A stretch of 64,000 bases of DNA from Ptychodera flava (Eukaryota > Hemichordata > Enteropneusta > Ptychoderidae): assembly GCF_041260155.1 (NCBI RefSeq), contig NC_091929.1, positions 41,233,744 to 41,297,743 of the forward strand, read 5' to 3'. The notes beneath the pieces were generated by a model. The model worked only from the letters and a program-made list of their open reading frames with translations, was not told where the DNA came from and did no database searches. Of this stretch, positions 53,457-64,000 are shown piece by piece; position 1 is the first letter of the stretch, and every line of letters begins with the position of its first letter. Both the position numbers and the translations under genes were made by a program.

Positions 53457-54777
53457 CTAATCCGGACTTATAAAATAACCAAATCGTTTGAAAGAAGAAA
53501 CAAATTTCAAAGTAGGAGAACTGCGTACGAACTGTTCGGAGCATTCAACAACGAACATTTCACCTGCGATACCTGCTTGCCCCGGTGCAGATCCAATACG
53601 CTTATAGTGATCAATCGCGGATCGCGGAAGCTGCTGGAAATTCAGTTTCGTTCCGTATTCGAAGCTAAACCAGTCAAGAATTGTTTCGATCCCGTCTTAT
53701 ATGGAGACCAAAACAATTTCACGCACTTCCGTCAACTTGAAAACTTGAGGGAGAAATAACCTTGTGAAAACAGTCGATCGATCTTACGGTACACCTGCAG
53801 TCCCCTACAACAAAAGGTGCAGATGTACACTTTATACGTAAGGCGGCTGATGTACCCTTTACGATAGGTATAGTTTGATTTATATTGAAACGATCATGCG
53901 ACATTCGCGTTTTTTCGACTTTTAAGTAAACCGCTGCGTGATGGCACTTTGAATGTGTCATTGCGGCCAAAGGAAGGGCACAACGCGCCATATTTTCAAG
54001 CAGACGATCTGTGTTTGTTTTTCGGATTTCATCCAAAAACCTACCCGCACGCGGACGGCAATCAAAGAATTTACTTCATGCCGCCTAATAGGTCTACGCA
54101 TACTTTCTGTCGTTCAAAATGGGTATCACTGCTTCTTCACAGAGGGGAAAGTAGTTAGGCATTTGCTCAAATCAGGGCACGCTCGTTGACGCTATATGGT
54201 TCAATATAAATTGCAAAGATATCACCGCTGTAGAAGTATACACACCGGGAAGTTGTGAGGTTTTCCATTTTGCTGTTTGTAGGCTGACATACTCTAACCA
54301 TGGAGGTACATAGCATGTAGGTGTTCTAACCTTTGTCACGTCAGCTTGATCAGTAAACGTTGAATGGGAGAAGGAAGTTTTATCGGTAATATTAATGAGA
54401 TGCTACGATGCTGGTCTCAAATTTCAATCCTTGTGATTGATTTGGTCGACAAAATGCAGGCACTTACACGAATTTTAGGCGGCCATATTTGAGTTGCAAT
54501 ACAAAATCATTTAGCCTAGTTGTTAAAATCTAAAGCTAAGGTGTGCGTTCGTCACAATTGTCTGAAAAACGTTCTGTGGTTGCAGATTGGAAGTAATTTT
54601 ACGTAGGCCAGAAAGAAAAATAAATCGTTCGTCGGAATCGCCGCTTCTACTTTGCCCGATTTGGATTTTTTTGATTCCGGCAAATTCATGCTTTGCAAAT
54701 ACTTTGGTACCGCCGCTGGCGGCGCCCTACACTTCGTCGGGTTTTCACGGGGCATGCGGGATTTATGTTGTATGAGA

Positions 54778-54894
54778 CTATCTACACTGAGTAGTGATTG
54801 GCTAATCAAAATATGAATATGTATGAGGAAGGGTAGGTATATAAGGGAATACCCAGGTGTGCTGAGTGTGCCTTATCACAGCGTAGTGGGACAG
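54778..54894 (+). repeat. Split direct repeat A1
   Basis: Matches A2 (60010-60122) over its full length, apart from a 4-base difference and one substitution. It contains a TATATAAGG promoter-like box. Confidence 0.9.
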
Positions 54895-54938
54895 ACCGCT
54901 GAAATTATCACTGCCTCGCTCGTCATCATAACTTCAGT

Positions 54939-55172
54939 ATGGCATCTGGTAATCCGTCAACGAAAGTTGTTACAGCGTTACAGACGCCTATTATAACGAC
55001 GTCAACAGTGACCAGAATGTCGACTACCAGAGTGGCCACGCCCGTAGTGACAATAGCGGTGTCTACAGTCCCAACTTCAAGCACCCCGATAATGTCGGTT
55101 TCTACGTCGGGTTCGACTGCTAATGTTCAACATAAGGCAAATGTGGTAAGTATTATTAGTAAAAGTTTGTAA
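54939..55172 (+). CDS. ORF1 (gag-position) of the YR retrotransposon
   Basis: A 77-residue frame, almost wholly Thr, Ser, Val and Pro, of unknown fold. It sits just after A1 where ORF1 is expected. A good splice donor (GTG|GTAAGT) lies within its end. Confidence 0.5.
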   Translation: MASGNPSTKVVTALQTPIITTSTVTRMSTTRVATPVVTIAVSTVPTSSTPIMSVSTSGSTANVQHKANVVSIISKSL

Positions 55173-55199
55173 AGTTCTTTTCCTTTGCGTTTTTCTCAG

Positions 55200-55660
55200 A
55201 CTGGTGGTATTTATCGGTATTGGGATTTCCAGGAAGAGGCAACATGATATTACACGGTTCTACGGTTCGCATGGTGATTATTAGCAACGTTCGTCCCCAT
55301 GTAATGGTATATGAGAGGTTGGGTTGACGAGAGTTTTGTGTTTATGTGCAAGAGAGAAGTTGGATAGACGATGATATGTTGCACGAAGTTCGTCCCCTGA
55401 TGTATATGAATGGATTGTGGACAGGGTAGATGGTATAGTTCGTCCCCAAGTGTATAGATAAAAGAAAGTTTGGGTTTGACGAAAGTTGCTTGTTCATAGA
55501 GTTCGTCCCCATGTATATAACTGGAGTTTGGGTTGACGAGATTTTGGGGTAGACGATGATAATGTATAATGCGAAGTTCGTCCCCCGAGTTACAAGAGTG
55601 TATGGTGAACCGGGTGGACGGTATGTAGTTCGTCCCCGAGTGCAGGTAGTTTGCCCCAAG
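55200..55660. repeat. Iterated GTTCGTCCCC motifs in the element leader
   Basis: About seven copies of (A)GTTCGTCCCC are spaced 40-90 bases apart, several near GGGTTGACGAGA or TAGACGATGAT. They lie between ORF1 and the RT region. Confidence 0.7.
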
Positions 55661-55999
55661 GGAGACGGTCCGCCGGTTGATATGTATTGGAATGAAATGT
55701 TACATCAAATTACGAAGTGTTGTGAGGTGTCTGGCTGAAATATCATTCTGATAGAGCAAACCAGAATATTTCTAAGTAGAAAGTTTATTGGACTGTGGAC
55801 AAGGAAGTCCTAAATTTTCAGAAAAGACGAGGATTGACGTGGCAGGTTATTTGCTGGAAGAGAATATGCGTGACATGTGGTTTAGGAATGCTAATGAGAT
55901 GATGGGGTGGTTGGATAAAATCAACAGGTGACCGTGGCTTTGGGGTTAGCCAATTGAATATTCCTGTAGAGCTGAATGCGATGGTGATGTGTGTTTTTT

Positions 56000-57250
56000 C
56001 TGTGTGCAGGTGAGACAAGTTGGGGTAGGTGTTATACCGACACATACCGAAACTTCAAGCCGGGTGGCAACAGAGAGATTTGAAAGAGAATTGATGGAGT
56101 TAAGGATGTATGCGGAAAGAGATGCTGCTATATTTAACTCCGAGGAAGCGCTCGCCCGTTTGCAAATGGTGGCGGATACGGCATTTGATATTAAACACCC
56201 AGATTATCAGAAGTATGTGGCCATGATGCGTGCCTTGAGGAAAGAAAGGGATTCGACTGCGCTCCCACAGATGCTCCTTGCGTTAGTTGGTTCAGGGGAA
56301 CATGCGGAAATAATGGAAAAGATTGCGAAAGTAAAGAAAGCAATGGGGAGTGGCACAGTAAAATCTGGAGCACTTGAAATTTGGGGTGCGGTTGGCAAAG
56401 TACCACCACCTTATATTGTAATGCCGCTGACAATAGAACCCACCAAACCCCGACTTTGTCATGACCAGAGATATATCAATAATTGGATGAAAGATATGCC
56501 ATTTAAGTTGGAGTTAATAACTAATTTGCCTCGTTATTTGGGGAGCAATCACTACCAGACTAAGATAGATGATAAGAGTGGATATGATCACGTGTGTCTT
56601 TCGATTTCTAGTAGAGCGTTAATGGGAATACATTGGGGTGGGTTCTGGTATGTTCCGACAACCCTTCCATTCGGGTGGAAATGCTCGCCATTTATATACC
56701 AAACTATTGGTTTAGCGGCAATGCACGAGGTCCGTAAATGGGGTGTACCATCTAATCTGTACATTGATGATAGACATGCTGGCCAAATAGTGACGAATAA
56801 GGAGTTGAGCGATTTTCAAAAAGCAGAGGTAGCTTGTTTCATTCTGTGTTACGTTATGACAGAGTTAGGTTATACACTAGGTTTGAGTAAGTGTTCTTTC
56901 CAACCGACACAGATTTTAGAGTATCTGGGTTTTGGCGTGGATACAATACGGAGGGTTTTCATCATACCAGTTTTAAAGAGGCAGAAATTTGCACAGCTTA
57001 GAGAATCTATACTTGGCAGAAAAAGGGTATCTGTAAATTCCCTGCAACGTTTTTTAGGGAAATGTGTATCGTTTACTCTGGCAGTTCCAGTTGCAAGATT
57101 ATTTGTCAGACGGATAGCGGAGGCTATAGCAGTAGCAACTAAAACTGGTACACAAATAGCGATAACTGGGGAACTGCGTAAGGAGTTAGAAGGATGGAGG
57201 AGAATGGATAATAGAGATGAGTGGGCTGAATGGAGAACAGAAAGACATGT
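56000..57250 (+). CDS. Reverse transcriptase region of the YR retrotransposon
   Basis: DIRS-type RT. It carries the strand EPTKPRLCHDQRYINNW (motif 2 region), KIDDKSGYDHV (catalytic Asp), LPFGWKCSPFIYQ (motif 4) and YIDDRHAG (the YxDD catalytic pair), then thumb-like sequence with LEYLGFGVD. It lacks a protease or gag fusion. It copies the element RNA into DNA. Confidence 0.9.
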
Positions 57251-58090
57251 AGCGGTATTGTAGCGAGTGATTCCTCTTTAGGGGGATGGGGTGGTACTAT
57301 ACGTACTGCAGGACGAGAAGTAGTTGGGGATTATTGGCCTCATGAGTTGAGAGGAAAGTCCATTGCATACAAGGAGATAATAGCCCTTCAGAATGTGCTG
57401 TTAGCTCATAGAGAGGTAGTTTGTAACACGAGGGTTCAGGCACAAGTGGATAATAAGGTGGCCGTATATGGCTGGAAGAATATGGGAACACGTAGTACTG
57501 AGGTCAATGAGGCATTGTATAAACTTTATGAAACAGTAGATGGTCTTAATATCGTACTTGATATTGAGTACATTGCTTCGGCAGACAACCCTGCCGATAG
57601 TCCATCACGTAGAATGTCAGCGAAGGATGCTAAATTACTTCCTCAGTATTGGGATTTTGTGCAAAACGAGTTTGGTGATCATACAGTCGATCTGATGGCC
57701 CTTGACTCTAATGCGCAAAATGGTAGGGATGGCCGATCTTTAAAACATTTTACACCTTGGAAAACTCCGTACTCAGCGGGTGTCGATGTGTTTACGCAAA
57801 GTTTGAAGGGGGAGAATTGTTATGTATTTCCACCCTTTAACATGATTGGTCCAGTGCTCAAATTTTTACAGGACGAGCAAGCACTGGTGACCACGATTGT
57901 ACCATACATGTCGCCATGTTTGTATTGGTGGCCAATAGTCGAAAATCAAGCTATACATATGATTAGAATAGCATGTGCTGGAGACAAGGTTTGGGAGGTC
58001 CCGACTAGGATGGGTTGTTGGATATCGGTCCCATCTTTCTATGATATTTGGGTTTGTCGTTTCGATTTTCGTGCGAGCCGAGAGGTATAG
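57251..58090 (+). CDS. RNase H and FPPF-domain region of the YR retrotransposon
   Basis: An RNase H-like part (ASDSSLGGWGGTI, KEIIALQNVL, VDNKVAVYGW, ASADNPADSPSR) is followed by HTVDLMALDSNAQN and CYVFPPFNMIGPVLKFL, a region shared by DIRS-order elements and sometimes labelled adenine-methylase-like. I cannot confirm methylase activity by eye. Confidence 0.8.
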   Translation, partial: SGIVASDSSLGGWGGTIRTAGREVVGDYWPHELRGKSIAYKEIIALQNVLLAHREVVCNTRVQAQVDNKVAVYGWKNMGTRSTEVNEALYKLYETVDGLNIVLDIEYIASADNPADSPSRRMSAKDAKLLPQYWDFVQNEFGDHTVDLMALDSNAQNGRDGRSLKHFTPWKTPYSAGVDVFTQSLKGENCYVFPPFNMIGPVLKFLQDEQALVTTIVPYMSPCLYWWPIVENQAIHMIRIACAGDKVWEVPTRMGCWISVPSFYDIWVCRFDFRASREV

Positions 58091-58344
58091 AAATGGTCTG
58101 GCAAGGAAGGGAGTTTCTAATGACATGAGATGTGAGGGAACGTACTCATGGTATGGCAGATCTGATGTTATATTAGAGAGCATGTCTTGTTCAAGCAGAG
58201 AGATTTATGGTTTTGTATCCAATTTTCAGCTTATGTACACGGTATATACATGTGTTTATATTTCTCTTGTTACGTGGTGATTACGAATAAAATTTGGTTC
58301 TTTGATGACATGATAATAATTGTGTGTTCATCCCTGATTTGTCG

Positions 58345-59679
58345 ACAGGGGGAGATGCTGAGGTTAGGCACGCCACGTTTATGGTTACCAGCAGAACAAT
58401 GTAGGGAATGTTTTTACCCTAACGACGTTAACTTCAATTTCTGCCAGCAATGTGGAACCCGGCGACTTTCTCGTGATAGAGAGCGCCCCCAACCCTTGCC
58501 AGTTGATATGGAAGCTATCGACTCGAGACTTGCAGAACTTCAGGAAAAGGCTGCATCGATGCCGTACACACAACGAAAGTCTAAATTACAAACTGACTTT
58601 GAGGTATTCTTAGAGAGTATGCAGCCACCGAAAACACTCATGTCAGCTGCACCGAGAGATATACTGAGATTTCTTGTATGGAAAGATAAGGGTGGTCGCA
58701 CTGTGGTACATGGTGCAGATTGCTCAGATGAGAACCCGTGTCAGTGTCCGAGCAGGCTTGCCTTTAAGACCGTTGATTCATATATTGGCCAACTAAGATC
58801 AATATTTGACAAGGAGGGGAGGGGTGGTGAGTGGAATGCTAGGGTTGGTTTTGGGAATCCGGCGGCAGATAAGTCAGTTAAACAATACTTACGGATGGTT
58901 ACAGAGGAGCAAATGAAACAGAATCTTATACCAAAACAGGCTATTCCTATGACAACTGACAAAGTGGAACGAATTATCAATTATATTGATTTGCAATTAG
59001 AGAAATTTCCAGACATTGATCCATGCCATGCATTTATTCTTGGAAGAGATAAAGCTCTTTTCCTTACGCTTTTATTTACAGGGAGTAGAGCAGGTGATTT
59101 GTTGATTGTCAAAACAGAGAACATCCATCTCCCAAATGGAGGATTTCTTTTAAATCACGTCTGGGGTAAAACTCTACGTGATGGCAACACGAGATCTTGT
59201 GCTATTTTTCAGAATGACAATTCGTTGCTCTGCCCAGTAACAGCGATTATGGGATATGTGGAATTAGCTAAGGCACTTGGTATAAATTTGAGCCGGGTTT
59301 TCTCTTTCGTTCGACTACTCGAGACGGAAAGGTTGACAATGTGTCTCTGTCTACTAATGCGGCAAATTCTAGATTGCGTTTTTATTGTGACAAAACTGCA
59401 GTGTACCAGGGGGAGACTATACATAGTTTTCGAAGTGCATGTGCTATTGCCTTAGGTTTGTTAGGATCATCAGTGCCAGAAATAATGCAACATGTAGGGT
59501 GGATGCGGGAATCGACAGCTTCATATTACATGCAATTATCAAAAGTTATGCGTCCTTTTTCCCCAGCTGCGAGATTACAACAGGGGGCAGTTGCCGATGT
59601 CCACAGCTTATACAAATCCTGTAATGAATTGGTGGGGGCTTCTATGGCCTTTCCTCCTATTTCACACGATTCCCAATAG
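58345..59679 (+). pseudogene. Tyrosine recombinase region of the YR retrotransposon
   Basis: A zinc-ribbon-like start (CREC ... CQQCG) is followed by a core-binding domain and a catalytic domain with the first Arg (GSRAGD), HSFR (HxxR box), HVGW and the tyrosine in SYYMQL. This enzyme integrates a circular DNA copy. Treated as a fossil with about one break. Confidence 0.8.
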
Positions 59680-59943
59680 TTTCTTAGGTTTAATATCTTG
59701 GTACACAAATGTATAAGCATGTATGGACTACTTTATTGATGTTGTTGTTCTGCTTCTTTGAAATAAAGCAAGGATATGGGATTTAGGTGCGCCATCTATT
59801 ATGCTAATTTATTCATATTCGTTAGTTTGGCTCAATCCGTGATGGAGAGGTAGTGTGTGTGGGGGTATATTGGGGTGATGAGGATGGAAAAGAGGGGGCC
59901 TTGGTTGATGTATTGTAGGTATTTGGGAAATATCGTGGTGAGG

Positions 59944-60009
59944 CACAGGATATTTGACCACTCCACTACTAAATCAATCAAGACAACACTACGCTGTGTA
60001 GATAGGGAG
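59944..60009 (+). repeat. Split direct repeat B1
   Basis: 66 bp, matching B2 (60279-60344). It ends GTAGATAGGGAG, where A2 begins. Confidence 0.9.
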
Positions 60010-60122
60010 CTATCTACACTGAGTAGTGATTGGCTAATCAAAATATGAATATGTATGAGGAAGGGTATATAAGGGAATACCCAGGTGTGCTGAGTGTGCC
60101 TTATCACAGCGTTGTGGGACAG
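60010..60122 (+). repeat. Split direct repeat A2
   Basis: Matches A1. With B1 it forms the junction hairpin GTGTAGATAG-GGAG-CTATCTACAC (59996-60019), shaped like a tyrosine-recombinase core site. Confidence 0.9.
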
Positions 60123-60278
60123 TTAGCGCCCTCCCTCCCACCCTGTACATGTACTAAAGGGTGAGGGGCAGTGCTCGTAGATACCTGCATGTATAAGGCC
60201 ATCTTTGTTTCCTGCACTAACCATGATGACGAGCGAGAGATTTACATATGCGGTCTCTTAGGTCAACACATGACTCAA

Positions 60279-60344
60279 CACAGGATATTTGACCACTCCA
60301 CTACTAAATCAATCAAGACAACACTACGCTGTGTAGATAGGGAG
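60279..60344 (+). repeat. Split direct repeat B2 (right end of element)
   Basis: Matches B1 exactly by eye. It is followed by unique DNA with a doubled GCTCTGTCAACACGTT. Confidence 0.9.
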
Positions 60345-60420
60345 CTTCCGACGTGTCTGCACTGAGCTCTGTCAACACGTTGTTGCTCTGTCAACACGTT
60401 TGTCCTGGGGTTGCATCCGC

Positions 60421-61119
60421 GAAAACATATTGATGCTTCTCACTACAAAAAATTGGGGTGGCTCCCTGTGGACAAAGAATTGAATATTTAAAGTCCAATC
60501 TGATGCATAAAATTATTCATGGGAAAGGCCCTTCTTATCTCTCATCTACTGTGGTGATGAAAAGCAACGTTCACAATTATAACATTCGCCATGGTGACCT
60601 CTCTATTTATATTCCATTCGGTGCGAAATTCGCTCAAACTGGTTTTCACTATTCTGCCTCGAATTTATGGAATCAATTACCATGTAATATACGGCTGACT
60701 TCATCAAACAATGTTTTTAAACGCTTGTTGAAGAGAAATTTTTATAGTGTACTTGACCTTTAGATTGATTTTGTATGTCCATTTTTACCTTGTATGTTTA
60801 CAATTGGATGTTTGTTTTTACCGATCTTTTGTCGTTGTTGTTTGTGTGTCTTAAACCGGCAGCAGGATTGTCTTTTTATTCGACTGTTTTCCGCATTTTG
60901 TCTTTTCACTTAATTTTGAATTCTTTGTCATCTTTTATATTTATATTTATTGTGTAGTCTTCTTTTCATGGACCACAGTGGAAATAAGTCTTCGGACTTT
61001 TCTGTGCTATCCATGCACAAATAACTGCGTTGTCTCCTTTGGTGTTGTAAATTGTTACATTCTGTACTATTTTCTTATTAATTTGGTTATTTGTGCTAAA
61101 TAAATAAATAAAAAAATAA
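60421..61119 (+). mobile_element. 5'-truncated LINE (CR1/L2-like) 3' end
   Basis: It codes for the C-terminal end of a non-LTR reverse transcriptase: KKLGWLPVDK, then RIEYLKSNLMHKIIHGKGPS, NIRHGDL, SASNLWNQLPCNIR and FKRLLKRNFYSVLD, the usual tail after the RT domain. One frameshift lies near 60466-60480, between WLPVDK and RIEYL. The stop is at 60761. A 340-base 3' UTR ends in an A-rich (TAAA)n tail (61098-61119). The 5' truncation is typical of LINE insertion. Confidence 0.8.
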
Positions 61120-62960
61120 GATAAAAACCTCTGAATTTTGCAAATCACGACACAAACAGGGTCAATTTTGGCTGAAATTTCTCCGTTTTGTCAAGGTTAG
61201 TACACCATGACTATTAATTTGATCGCCAGTATTGGATGTGATGGCCAACAGTTAGTTCCAAAGATGCTGTTCAGTGTTTGTCCTGAAAAAACGTTTGGCT
61301 GTGTAATATCAAGTTCGTGACAGCAGACGATGGGCGGTGCATCGGATTGAATGAAAATTGCATCGAAAGTATAAAAATTTATGACAATGAAAAAACACAT
61401 GGTTGCATTGATGTTAAAGTTCGATCTGAGTTAAAGTTCGATCGATGTTATTGTTGAGAAATGTAGTGTTGAATTTAATAACCAATATCAGTGTATCTTG
61501 TCTGAGATATCTCTTGTCACCCTTAAAGGGGAAAAGATTATAGCCTTGTCTGCATCCCGGCAAAAAAGTCCGAGGGACCGCGGTTACCTTTGGCCTAAAA
61601 AAAATTTTAAAATCGTTCGCCGCTCCTGAACCTTGGTCCAAAAAATCCGATGAACAAGATTGTTTCCCTCTTGCTTAACTTGCATTTGATTTGAAACCAT
61701 TTTATTTAACAAAATGTATAAAAAACCAGCTAAAGGGGATTTAATATCGTTCTGCAGTTGAATAATGATGAAGCAGTGACCATCAATATGTACGTACAGC
61801 CCTGCCAATCTTATAAAAATATTTAGCATAAAAGCTACAGCAGCATGTCCACCAAACCACAGACCACGATGTCCCGTAATTTCAATACCCTGTCGTCTTT
61901 GTTCAGTGAAATGGGAAAATGCACAGGAACGGCGCCCTCTATCGATCTACTTGAAATCACAGTCTTCACACAATAAAGGTGCAACATTGCATTGGTCACA
62001 AAGTGCCTGCTCTAGGATAAATGGCTTCAAGCTGAACACAATTTGTCTACTTTGCATATCGATGTTTCATCTGACGTCGAAGAATCAGCACTTGAAAATG
62101 AAATTCCCGCTTTACATTTACAGCAGACGTTTTGTTGAGATGCTGTGCTGAGAAGCTGAGCGGTACTTTACAGTTAATTTTTGCCGTCGCTTGATCCATG
62201 ACATGTCCAAGAAGTGGAAGCAACATGTAGCTGTTCCTCTCATTACTTTGATCGAGTTCTTGACAAGGAAAACCCACGAAAACAAAGGAAAACCATGGCA
62301 ACCGGAAGAAAACCAAATGAATACAACGATCATTTATACTGAATAAAATAATATTATATAGGGCTCAGCCCTTGGTGTCGCGCCAGGGGTTAAGATTGGC
62401 AATGTTATTTGTATTGATTCATGATAAACTGTAATTGTTACTTCATAAACGTTTATATGACAACTATGCCCAGTTTCCCTCTGATGAAAGCAGTTCACGT
62501 AGGTACGACGTCAAACCCTGCAGCAGTGCAGGTAGGCCTATAGATTTTCTGTAACGTGTAAAAATTTTGGACAAAAATTGGCAATTTTTACAATAATAAC
62601 AGCCTATTGCGTTAAACAAGGGACGTATCATGCAATCATTATCATTGCAATGGTAACCGCACTGCCCAACTTCCATTTGCAAGCTGAAAACTATAGCGTT
62701 CCGTCTAAAAACTGGCAATTTTTGAATTTAATTATTGACACAGGGGGCGCTTTTCTAAAATTCAATCCCAGCATTCTTTGCCTATGCCACCGTTCATATG
62801 CACGACAGTTTTCTCCCTTTATCTATATGAACGATATTTTGTATCAGCGACAAGGTGCATAATAACATTTACTGGCTAATAAAAGAGGTATATTTTATAA
62901 ATGGCATGTTATATAATAATAATTTGTTTCGTATTTGTTTATTTACGAGTACTCAAAAAA
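61120..62960. other. Spacer without a recognised gene
   Basis: Short open frames on both strands match no family I recognise. TTAAAGTTCGATC occurs twice near 61410-61445. Confidence 0.45.
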
Positions 62961-62961
62961 A

Positions 62962-63040
62962 AAAACATGGCGGCGCCCATGAAAGAAGGGTACACTTCCG
63001 GTTACTCGCATAGTATATTATGAATAAGCGCATGCGTAGT
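62962..63040 (+). promoter_or_regulatory. Putative TATA-less promoter with ETS and NRF1 sites
   Basis: AACATGGCGGCGCCC (YY1-like, 62964-62978), ACTTCCGG (ETS, 62994-63001) and GCGCATGCG (NRF1, 63028-63036) lie within 75 bases of CpG-rich DNA. This mix is typical of housekeeping promoters. Which gene it serves is unknown. Confidence 0.4.
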
Positions 63041-63526
63041 CAGTAAGCCGCTGGCGCGACTATTAAAGGTGTCACGGTGCAACACTTTCTGTCCAACATT
63101 TTGAGGAAGGAATATACGCGTGCATGCCACGTCTTGCTTATATTTTATAGGTTTTTGTTACAATTCCACATGCTTCAGCTGAAAATTAATCTGATATTAA
63201 AAACTTTTTACTTTTGACTGATTATCCAAGGCATCAGTGTCAATCGATCATCGGAGCTAATAGACGGTCATCACGACTGTTTTTCACCTACAGTTTCACA
63301 TCAAGGTCTTGTTTCTTTTTGTTTTAAATCTCAATTGAATAAATCGGAGGAATGATTCTAGAAAAACTCTGGTGCGTCGAAAGCAAAGCGATCGCGTTAC
63401 AGTTGAGTCATCGCGAAACTCGTGAGCAAGATACTATATCCGAAACGAAATCTTACATGGTGAAAGAAGAGAAACGCTTTAATATACTAAAAGACGTCAC
63501 CAAAATGATACATATGCACATGCACC

Positions 63527-63748
63527 ATGATCGACTACTTCGCTATTAAAGGTTTGAAAGGAACCCCCCATTTAAGGATCAACCGCTGTCAATCAATTTT
63601 CAACTCTGAAACTACAATTTGTAGTAAACATATATTCTATGCTGGCCATCAGGATTGGATAGAAGCAAATACTGGTGACGTAGGATTAGGTATTCAGTAC
63701 ATCTTTTCCCCTCACATGAAAAGGGAATTATTTGGCGTCGACAGGTAA
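63527..63748 (+). CDS. Possible coding exon, product unknown
   Basis: An open frame containing HIFYAGHQDWIEANTGDVGLG and IFSPHMKRELFGVDR ends at a good splice donor (ACAG|GTAAGT, 63747). It lies about 500 bases downstream of the putative promoter. I do not recognise the family; the start given is the first ATG and may be wrong. Confidence 0.25.
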   Translation: MIDYFAIKGLKGTPHLRINRCQSIFNSETTICSKHIFYAGHQDWIEANTGDVGLGIQYIFSPHMKRELFGVDR

Positions 63749-64000
63749 GTTGTCCTTCATGGAAAGCGTTTTACCTTTGGTACTGTTGTTACTATGGAAG
63801 CTTGAATAGAAAACAATCAAAATAAAATGGTGAAAATCGATGTGCAGAATATCATCGGGATAAAATAGACTAGCTTCTCCCTTTCATGTTAAAAACGTAT
63901 TATACCGTCAGTGAGTTACATCTCAAAATCAGATATCCGTTCCTTATGACGCCTTGAGAATATTGCAGTTTTCCATCTGGCCTCCATTTTGGGTGCAATT

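Larger units (their letters stand above)
48783..54777. other. Spacer without a recognised gene
   Basis: It contains a family B MITE remnant (about 49330-49700), a (GA)n tract (50883-50959), a run of 20 G (53013-53032) and a 45-bp palindrome (53412-53456). Open frames of 60-113 codons between 52800 and 54160 match no family I know and may be decayed transposon DNA. Confidence 0.5.
54778..60346 (+). mobile_element. PAT/Ngaro-like tyrosine-recombinase retrotransposon (DIRS order)
   Basis: About 5.6 kb. Parts in order: repeat A1, a short Thr/Ser-rich ORF1, reverse transcriptase, RNase H with a downstream FPPF-type domain, a tyrosine recombinase, then repeats B1, A2 and B2. The A1-body-B1-A2-B2 split direct repeats are the hallmark of PAT and Ngaro groups. 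There is no integrase or protease. Most parts are long open frames, with about two frame changes or breaks overall, so it looks nearly whole and fairly young. Some members of this order use spliceosomal introns, and candidate donor and acceptor sites lie between its frames. Treated as a fossil. Confidence 0.85.

Overview
This is animal nuclear DNA, AT-rich and full of transposable elements. It holds intronless replication-type histone genes with metazoan 3' stem-loops, one intron-rich synaptotagmin gene, and a Gmr1-type Ty3/gypsy element, a type reported mainly from deuterostomes. Together with a PAT/Ngaro-like tyrosine-recombinase element and TTAA-targeting MITEs, this suggests an invertebrate deuterostome. 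A hemichordate is my best guess, but the species cannot be fixed from the sequence alone.

Layout. (1) 1-1264: 3' end of an LTR element. (2) 1.4-14.1 kb: a histone cluster of two units. Unit 1 is H4(+) then a divergent H2A(-)/H2B(+) pair. Unit 2 is H4(+) then the same pair inverted, H2B(-)/H2A(+), and both genes of that second pair carry a one-base deletion. The spacers hold a solo LTR with a 1.7-kb fold-back element nested in it, a 101-bp palindromic satellite and a 372-bp MITE. No H3 or H1 gene was found. (3) 14.1-18.3 kb: spacer with microsatellites and MITEs. (4) 18.3-48.3 kb, minus strand: a synaptotagmin-7-like gene of eight coding exons and 449 predicted residues, with a 20-kb first intron packed with repeats (TTAA MITEs, a 2.2-kb T2/Kolobok-like element, a 150-bp minisatellite element and a Tc1/mariner-like element). 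(5) 48.5-54.8 kb: spacer without a recognised gene. (6) 54.8-60.35 kb: a PAT/Ngaro-like retrotransposon with split direct repeats, followed by a 5'-truncated LINE. (7) 61-64 kb: a possible TATA-less promoter and one unassigned candidate exon.

How the genes work together. The divergent H2A/H2B pairs share one promoter region, so the two dimer partners can be made together in S phase. All six histone loci end in the same stem-loop plus purine-rich element, the non-polyadenylated histone mRNA processing signal. H2A and H2B also share an extra hairpin right after the stop codon. The synaptotagmin gene is functionally unrelated: a membrane-anchored calcium sensor for vesicle and lysosome exocytosis with all ten C2-domain aspartates present.
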